Shown piece by piece: positions 23,597 through 27,722 of a stretch of 27,722 nucleotides of DNA (within the stretch, counting starts at the first letter, position 1; each line of letters begins with the position of its first letter). The position numbers and the translations under genes are program-made. The DNA comes from Myxococcales bacterium. Its GTDB lineage: Bacteria > Myxococcota_A > Polyangia > Haliangiales > J016. The stretch lies in the NCBI GenBank assembly GCA_014238595.1, contig JABAAV010000004.1, positions 1 through 27,722 of the forward strand, in the 5' to 3' direction. The notes below the pieces were generated by a model, which made no database searches, had not been told where the DNA came from, and saw nothing but the letters and a program-made list of their open reading frames with translations.

Positions 23597-24727
23597 ATCA
23601 AAAAACACGAGAAGAGTTAGACTTAAAAGGTGTCTCTGAACGGCTTGATCATTGCAAAGATAGTTTGAATGACCTTAGGGGGTATCTTTGACATTGAAAA
23701 TCAAAAAAAACGAATAGCTGAACTTGAAAAAAAGGCATCTGAACCAAAGTTTTGGGATGATCAAAAATCTGCTCAAATTGTCCTGAAAGAAACGAAACAT
23801 CTTAAAACTATTGTAGAATCGTTAGAGCTTCAGGCGCAAAAATTGAATGATGCAGAACTGTTTCACACCATGGCATTAGAAGAACCTGATCCAGACTCTT
23901 TACAAGAAGCCGCTTTATTATGTGATGGAATTGAGAGTGTCATTGCTGATTTAGAATTTACACAGATGCTTTCGGAACCAGATGACGCAGGCGGTGCTGT
24001 CGTTGAGATTAATTCTGGTGCAGGAGGTATTGATGCAGCTGATTGGGCAGAGATGTTGATGCGTTTGTTGACACGATATTCGGTGCGCAAAAACTGGAAA
24101 GTGGACATTGTTGATTATCAAGTTTTCGAAGATGTTGGTGTTAAAAGTGTCACCTTGGTCATTGAAGGACAGTACGCTTATGGTTTTTTAAAAGCAGAAA
24201 CAGGTGTTCATCGATTAGTACGTCATTCTCCGTTTGATCAAAATTCTCGGAGGCATACTTCGTTTGCTGCTGTATCAGTAACTCCTGATGTTGAAGAGGA
24301 TCAGGATAATGAAATCAAAGATGTAGATCTTCGTCTTGATGTGTTTCGTGCAGGTGGTGCTGGTGGTCAGCATGTTAATAAAACAGAAAGTGCTGTGCGA
24401 ATTACACATATTCCCACAAATATTGTTGTGCAATGTCAAAGCGAACGTTCACAACACAAAAACAAAGCACAAGCAATGCGTGTTCTTCGTTCACGTCTCT
24501 ACGAACGCAAACGACAAGAACAGCTTGAGAAAAATGCAGAAGAAGCTAAAAACAAAAAGAAAATTGAATGGGGAAGTCAAATTCGTTCTTATGTGCTTAC
24601 ACCTTATCAATTGGTTACTGATCATCGAACCGAAATGAAAGCAGGCAATGTGGAAGCTGTGTTGGATGGTGAGATCGATGAATTTATTCGCGCTTATTTG
24701 CTTGCCCTAAAACAACCGATTACATAG
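23584..24727 (+). CDS. prfB: Peptide chain release factor 2, via programmed +1 frameshift
   Basis: RF2 recognises UGA and UAA stop codons and releases the finished protein. A first frame starts at ATG 23584 and stops at an in-frame TGA (codon 36, 23689-23691); the rest is in the +1 frame from 23690. Joined, the product is about 380 residues: 35 N-terminal residues ending DLRGYL, then DIENQKKR and the rest. It contains the tripeptide anticodon SPF in VRHSPFDQN, GGQ in GAGGQHVNKTESAVRITH, QSERSQHKNKAQAM, and WGSQIRSYVL, all RF2 signatures. Initiating only at the internal ATG at 23669 would lose the N-terminal helix and give a truncated protein. The start overlaps the end of purF by 13 bases and has no clear ribosome-binding site. 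The prfB-lysS order downstream is common in bacteria. Confidence 0.96.
23677..23692 (+). promoter_or_regulatory. RF2 programmed +1 frameshift site
   Basis: The site reads AGG GGG TAT CTT TGA C. AGGGGG (23677-23682) is the internal Shine-Dalgarno-like stimulator, CTT (23686-23688) is the slippery codon and TGA C (23689-23692) the poorly decoded stop in its weak context. This is the same arrangement as in E. coli prfB. When RF2 is scarce, ribosomes pause at TGA, slip by one base and continue at GAC, so RF2 regulates its own synthesis. Confidence 0.97.
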
Positions 24728-24760
24728 CTTCTTTGTGCTGTATCGAGTACATTATGCCCC

Positions 24761-26563
24761 ATGTCAGACCAAACGGAGCATACAGATCACACATTGAAAC
24801 CCGATGAACATTTGTCAGGAGATGATGGTGCGACTCTTGGACGTATGATTGAAGAACGTCGTCAAAAATGTATAGAACTTAGGAAAGAAGGTCATGAGCC
24901 TTACGCGAATGATTTTATACGTTCCACAACCTGCAATTCTATTCGTGAACGATACGGTGAATTTCCCCCAGAAGGAGATTTTGTTGCAGATGGGGAAAAA
25001 TTTCGCATTTCAGGACGAGCCATGGGGTGTCGTGGTTTTGGAAAAACCATGTTTGTTCCTATTCGTGATTATAGCGGTGAATTACAATTGTATTTAAATA
25101 TACAATCGATTGGTGAGAAAGAATATAATGCAGTTGCAAAACGCATTGATGTTGGTGATATTTTAGGTGCTGAAGGTGAAGTGTTTTGGACCAAAAAAGG
25201 TGAGTTATCACTTCGCTGTTGCTCGATTCGTATTTTAACAAAATCATTAAGACCTTTGCCTGAAAAATGGCATGGCTTGACTGATATTGAATTGCGATAT
25301 CGGCAACGATATTTGGACATGATAGTCAATCCCCAAGTGAGGGATGTCTTTCATAAACGTTCTAAAATTATTCGTTGTTTGCACAATTATCTTGATGGGC
25401 AAGATTTTTTAGAAGTGGAAACGCCCATGATGCATGCTTCAGTCGGTGGTGCTTCGGCGAAGCCTTTTGGAACACATCATAATGCACTTGATATGGACTT
25501 ATATCTACGTATTGCACCAGAGCTTCATTTAAAACGATTGATTGTTGGTGGCTTTGAACGTGTTTATGAGATGAATCGTAATTTTCGCAATGAAGGTTTG
25601 TCGAGTCATCATAATCCTGAATTTACAACCATAGAATTTTATCAAGCATATGCAACTGCAGATATGATGATGGATTTTGTTGAAGCGCTTATTGTTCATG
25701 TTGCGACTGATGTTATGGGTGGTAAGATGAAGTATCAATGGAGTGGTCATTGTATTGATTTAACTCAACCATGGAATCGACTGTCGATTCGTGATGCACT
25801 TGTCGTCAGAGAAGGGCTATCCGAGAATGTATTGCATGATCCTCGTTATGCAATTGAAGCCGCATTGAACGTTGGTGTTCCTGTTGCACAAATTACAGAA
25901 GATTTATTATGTCATTTGTCATCAGAGTCGCAAAGCAAGCTTAAATCTTCTGAAGATACTGATTTTCAAAAACAGTTGGCGACATTTGCTGATACAAAAG
26001 ACATCGATGCATTGAATGCTGTTTTTGCTTGTTATAAGACGCAAAGTGAACGTAGTTATCAAGATTATCTTCAATGTTACGGTGAACAATATACTAAATC
26101 TCATCCTGAACATTATGAAAACATCTGTGAACGAATTGTTGCAGGTCATCTTGCGTATCGAATTTTTGAACACACACAAGAAGAACAATGTATTCAACCA
26201 ACGTTTGTGACTGATTTTCCATTAGGTGTGTCCCCGTTAGCACGAAAAAAACAATCAGACCCTGCTTTTTGTGACCGCTTTGAATTGTTTGTTGCAGGGA
26301 AAGAAATTGCTAATGCATTTAGTGAGCTTAATGACCCCGATGACCAACGAGAACGTTTTATTGCACAGATTGAATCACGCAAACAAGGTGTTGATGAGAC
26401 CATGGATTATGATGAGGATTATTGTCGTGCATTAGAAATTGGCATGCCACCAACAGCTGGTGTGGGTATTGGCATTGATCGGTTAGTGATGTTGCTTACA
26501 GAGCAGTCATCCATCAAAGATGTTATTTTGTTTCCGTTGACGCGAAAATCAACGAGAAAATGA
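24761..26563 (+). CDS. lysS: Lysyl-tRNA synthetase, class II, with internal insertion
   Basis: LysS charges tRNA-Lys. The 600-residue product is about 95 residues longer than E. coli LysS (505). It has an acidic N-terminal tail, the anticodon-binding OB domain (about 80-170), motif 1 around FLEVETPMMH (216-225), motif 2 around FERVYEMNRNFRNEG (265-279) and motif 3 GVGIGIDRLVMLL (567-579). Between RDALVV (344-349) and the conserved IFEHTQEEQCIQPTF (468-482) there are roughly 80 extra residues (about 365-455) of mixed polar, helical-looking sequence absent from E. coli. KEIANAFSELNDPDDQ, the lysine-site motif, is intact, so the enzyme should be active. The gene starts 33 bases after prfB and ends 8 bases before the Lol-type permease. 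Confidence 0.96.
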   Translation: MSDQTEHTDHTLKPDEHLSGDDGATLGRMIEERRQKCIELRKEGHEPYANDFIRSTTCNSIRERYGEFPPEGDFVADGEKFRISGRAMGCRGFGKTMFVPIRDYSGELQLYLNIQSIGEKEYNAVAKRIDVGDILGAEGEVFWTKKGELSLRCCSIRILTKSLRPLPEKWHGLTDIELRYRQRYLDMIVNPQVRDVFHKRSKIIRCLHNYLDGQDFLEVETPMMHASVGGASAKPFGTHHNALDMDLYLRIAPELHLKRLIVGGFERVYEMNRNFRNEGLSSHHNPEFTTIEFYQAYATADMMMDFVEALIVHVATDVMGGKMKYQWSGHCIDLTQPWNRLSIRDALVVREGLSENVLHDPRYAIEAALNVGVPVAQITEDLLCHLSSESQSKLKSSEDTDFQKQLATFADTKDIDALNAVFACYKTQSERSYQDYLQCYGEQYTKSHPEHYENICERIVAGHLAYRIFEHTQEEQCIQPTFVTDFPLGVSPLARKKQSDPAFCDRFELFVAGKEIANAFSELNDPDDQRERFIAQIESRKQGVDETMDYDEDYCRALEIGMPPTAGVGIGIDRLVMLLTEQSSIKDVILFPLTRKSTRK

Positions 26564-26571
26564 AATAGGTT

Positions 26572-27722
26572 ATGGTTCGTAAATTTCAAGTATTTGTTGC
26601 ATGGCGTTATCTGCTGGCGAGTCCTAAAAAGGCAAGCAAATCTCTTTTAATCACAATGATTGTTTTTGGTTTGCTTTGCGTAGGCTGTATCATTGCTTCG
26701 GTATTGGATGAATCATCATTCCAATGGAAGACACTGGCAATGGGTCTTGGAGCAATATTTGTTCTTACATCAATTCTGTTTGTCGTTCGATATTATTTTG
26801 TGTTTTTTAGTATGATTCCTATTGGAGGTATTGCACTGGGTTGTATGGCGTTGGTCATTGTATTAGGAATTATGAATGGCTTTGAAAAAGATTTGCAAGG
26901 CAAAATATTAGGATTTAATGCACATCTGCGTATTACAAAAGAAGATTTCGATGATTATCGTGAAGTAGGTCATGCAATAAAACAACTGGAAGGTGTTAAA
27001 CATCAAACACCTTATCTAACTAGTGAAATGATTTTAAGCTCAAAAAGCAATTATCATAGCGTGATTATTAAAGGTGTTTCTCTTGATCTCCTTCCAGATG
27101 TTTTACATATTTCTGAAAGCAGAAAAGATAATGAAAAAAAATGGAAGCAATTAAAACAAAAACATAATTTAATTGTTGAACACGACGGACCACTTGATTT
27201 GAGTCAAGGAAGCACAACAGTTCCCTCCCCAAATGATCTGAATCAAGCTTTTGAATCTGATGATGCAAAACGAAAAAAACGTTTAGATTATATTTTGATA
27301 GGTCAAGAGCTTCAACATGTGTTGGGATTATATCCCGATATGGAAATTCTTTTGATTTCACCATGGGAAAAAGAAATGACACCTGTAGGAACATTTCTTC
27401 CTAAAACTCGTTCGATGGTCATATCTGATGTTTTTTACACGGGAATGTATGAATATGATTTAAAATTTGTTTTTGCCGACATTCAAACTTTACAAACAAT
27501 ACTTTTATCTGAAGACAAAGTTGAAGGCATTGAAGTTTATATTAATGATTTATCTGATCTCGATGCTATTAAAACTGAGATGATCAATCAATTAGGAAAC
27601 GACTATGTCGTTAAAGATTGGCGTGAGTTAAACCAAGGACTTTTCTCTGCATTACAGCTTGAGAAAATAGCGATGTTTATTGTTCTTGCGAGTGTGATTT
27701 TAGTGGCATCCTTTTCTATTTT
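26572..27722 (+). CDS. lolC: LolC/LolE-type lipoprotein-releasing permease (3' end outside window)
   Basis: LolC and LolE are the inner-membrane permeases of the LolCDE ABC transporter, which extracts outer-membrane lipoproteins and hands them to LolA. The frame is open from ATG 26572 to the window end (383 residues visible). It begins FQVFVAWRYLLAS, the usual N-terminal motif, and the canonical first helix appears as IPIGGIALGCMALVIVLGIMNGF (about 82-104), followed by EKDLQGKILGFNAHL and a large periplasmic domain. A next helix begins near EKIAMFIVLASVILVASF at the edge. Unusually, two extra hydrophobic segments (about 24-44 and 53-72) sit between the AWRYL motif and the canonical first helix. 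Whether it is LolC, LolE or a fused-role homologue cannot be decided. lysS-lolC adjacency is typical of deltaproteobacterial relatives. Confidence 0.88.
   Translation, partial: MVRKFQVFVAWRYLLASPKKASKSLLITMIVFGLLCVGCIIASVLDESSFQWKTLAMGLGAIFVLTSILFVVRYYFVFFSMIPIGGIALGCMALVIVLGIMNGFEKDLQGKILGFNAHLRITKEDFDDYREVGHAIKQLEGVKHQTPYLTSEMILSSKSNYHSVIIKGVSLDLLPDVLHISESRKDNEKKWKQLKQKHNLIVEHDGPLDLSQGSTTVPSPNDLNQAFESDDAKRKKRLDYILIGQELQHVLGLYPDMEILLISPWEKEMTPVGTFLPKTRSMVISDVFYTGMYEYDLKFVFADIQTLQTILLSEDKVEGIEVYINDLSDLDAIKTEMINQLGNDYVVKDWRELNQGLFSALQLEKIAMFIVLASVILVASFSI

Noticed and set aside
23669..24727. Truncated prfB starting at ATG 23669
   Set aside because: The perfect RF2 frameshift motif and the conserved LRGYLD junction show that the gene begins at 23584 in the other frame.
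1..27722. CRISPR arrays, insertion sequences, phage or defence genes
   Set aside because: No regularly spaced short repeats outside the LRR-type coding array, no transposase or integrase, and no terminal repeats were seen.

Overview
The window reads as part of an AT-rich (about 40% G+C by eye) Gram-negative bacterial chromosome made almost entirely of core housekeeping genes. The gene order queA-tgt-yajC-secD-secF-recJ, followed later by prfB-lysS and a LolC/LolE-type permease, is an arrangement I associate with deltaproteobacterial-grade lineages (Desulfobacterota, Myxococcota, Bdellovibrionota and relatives). That placement is an inference from synteny and protein style; no rRNA or other decisive marker is present.

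Layout. (1) Positions 2-682: the 3' end of a gene for a repeat protein with about seven 23-residue leucine-rich units. (2) 683-921: a non-coding stretch with several inverted repeats. (3) 922-2085, minus strand: def, a small two-helix membrane protein and folB, read in that order as a tightly packed operon. (4) 2150-9743, plus strand: queA-tgt (queuosine tRNA modification), yajC-secD-secF (Sec translocon accessory complex), recJ and a 63-aa single-pass membrane protein. (5) 9766-10605, minus strand: a Nit1/Nit2-type carbon-nitrogen hydrolase. (6) 10606-17530, plus strand: a leader with a clear intrinsic terminator, then nusA-infB-rpsO-pnp (transcription elongation, translation initiation, ribosome, RNA decay). 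(7) 17537-23596, plus strand: dut-purB-purQ-purL-purF (dUTP removal and de novo purine synthesis). (8) 23584-27722, plus strand: prfB with a textbook programmed +1 frameshift, lysS with a large internal insertion, and a LolC/LolE permease cut by the window edge.

Nearly every plus-strand gene from 2150 to the end lies within a few to about a hundred bases of the next, with ATGA or TAATG overlaps at several junctions, so long co-transcribed blocks are likely. Usual neighbours missing from these clusters are rimP, rbfA and truB around nusA-infB-rpsO, and purS and purC around purB-purQ-purL.

I found no mobile element, CRISPR array, tRNA or rRNA, and no clear novel multi-gene system. The most interesting signals are regulatory and architectural: a perfect 9-bp hairpin enclosing the recJ start codon; a compound hairpin covering the possible yajC ribosome-binding region; a terminator inside the nusA leader; an rpsO leader hairpin; a divergent def/queA promoter pair that would give nearly leaderless mRNAs; expanded SecF, LysRS and LolC/E proteins; and the RF2 frameshift site.
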